This document shows positions 14,203 to 14,355 of a stretch of DNA of 14,355 nucleotides, piece by piece; within the stretch, counting starts at the first letter, position 1; every line of letters starts with the position of its first letter. The stretch is from WRIS01 sp050945135 (GTDB taxonomy: Bacteria > Actinomycetota > Coriobacteriia > Coriobacteriales > Eggerthellaceae), in assembly GCA_050945135.1 (NCBI GenBank), contig JBMNSJ010000051.1, forward strand, positions 1 through 14,355, in the 5' to 3' direction. The notes under the pieces are model-generated. The model was not told the DNA's origin. It did not search any database and saw only the letters and a list, made by a program, of their open reading frames with translations. A program made the position numbers and the translations under genes.

Positions 14203-14344
14203 AATCGCGCCATATATTGCTCACGCGAAAAGGACCGCGTAAAGTTAATGGGGGTAGGCAGCTTCTAACTTGTGATATGAAATGAGTCAGGGGTTCCTAT
14301 ATTCTTTTGTTTACCACAACGAAAGAAAAGAAAGGAACCCCCTC
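14203..14344 (+). promoter_or_regulatory. Structured 5' leader of the gene at 14345, with a ribosome-binding-site hairpin
   Basis: The leader holds ACGCG/CGCGT (14223-14227 and 14236-14240). It ends in a long stem: GGGGTTCCT (14290-14298) pairs with AGGAACCCC (14333-14341), and after a 3-nt bulge TTCTTTT (14302-14308) pairs with AAAAGAA (14326-14332). The Shine-Dalgarno AAGGAA (14332-14337) lies wholly within this stem, 3 nt before the ATG region, so the structure should hold back translation. I could not match it to a known riboswitch class. Confidence 0.5.
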
Positions 14345-14355
14345 ATGGCCTATGA
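14345..14355 (+). CDS. Start of a gene cut by the window edge
   Basis: ATGGCCTATGA codes Met-Ala-Tyr and two bases of a fourth codon (Asp or Glu). Preceded by AAGGAA about 7 nt upstream. Too little to identify. Confidence 0.5.

Noticed and set aside
14248..14268. A six-codon upstream reading frame (MGVGSF)
   Set aside because: The possible AAGGA is about 13 nt away and such short frames arise by chance; no regulatory amino acid pattern is seen.
14203..14289. A c-di-GMP-I (GEMM) or THF riboswitch in the leader
   Set aside because: Short stretches such as GGTAGGCAGC and CCGCGTAAAG are reminiscent, but the conserved cores and their stems are missing.

Overview
The window looks like a stretch of chromosome from an anaerobic, moderate-GC Actinomycetota. 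I favour a member of the Coriobacteriia, but this is inferred from gene content, not from a marker search. The pointers are a Rho factor with a long polar N-terminal extension, an LCP protein with a LytR_C tail, actinobacterial-style AbiEi/DUF559-like putative nuclease, and an anaerobe-type superoxide reductase. Nearly all of the sequence from about 1.5 kb onward is + strand housekeeping gene content. I see no CRISPR array, insertion sequence, rRNA or tRNA.

Layout. (1) 1-1375 is the only accessory-looking part: a minus-strand putative PD-(D/E)XK-fold protein (89-952) whose C-terminus may be frameshifted, followed by about 420 bp without a convincing gene. (2) 1376-6821 is a promoter and a tightly packed unit: transaldolase (tal), rho, signal peptide peptidase sppA and a divergent methionyl-tRNA synthetase (metG), with junctions that overlap or are 25 nt apart. 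(3) 6849-7251 holds a small membrane protein of unknown function. (4) 7363-9259 is the rpsB-tsf unit (ribosomal protein S2 and EF-Ts) with a roughly 107-nt leader. (5) 9285-12126 is murA followed by an LCP-family gene, both cell-wall related. (6) 12174-14085 carries an NifU-like Fe-S protein, a small eight-cysteine protein, lgt and desulfoferrodoxin, so Fe-S/redox genes surround the lipoprotein modification enzyme. (7) 14086-14355 is a structured intergenic region ending in the first codons of another gene.

Themes. Several promoters upstream of these units look like extended -10 promoters (TGnTAnnnT) with weak -35 boxes, and three of them are overlapped or closely preceded by an inverted repeat. 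No textbook U-tract terminator was found between units. The points most worth a second look are the LCP protein that has lost most of the residues expected to bind the pyrophosphate/metal, the MetRS with a degenerate KMSKS loop and an inserted segment, the eight-cysteine protein next to NifU, and a 16-bp hairpin that buries the ribosome binding site of the gene starting at 14345. I did not find a clearly new multi-gene system.
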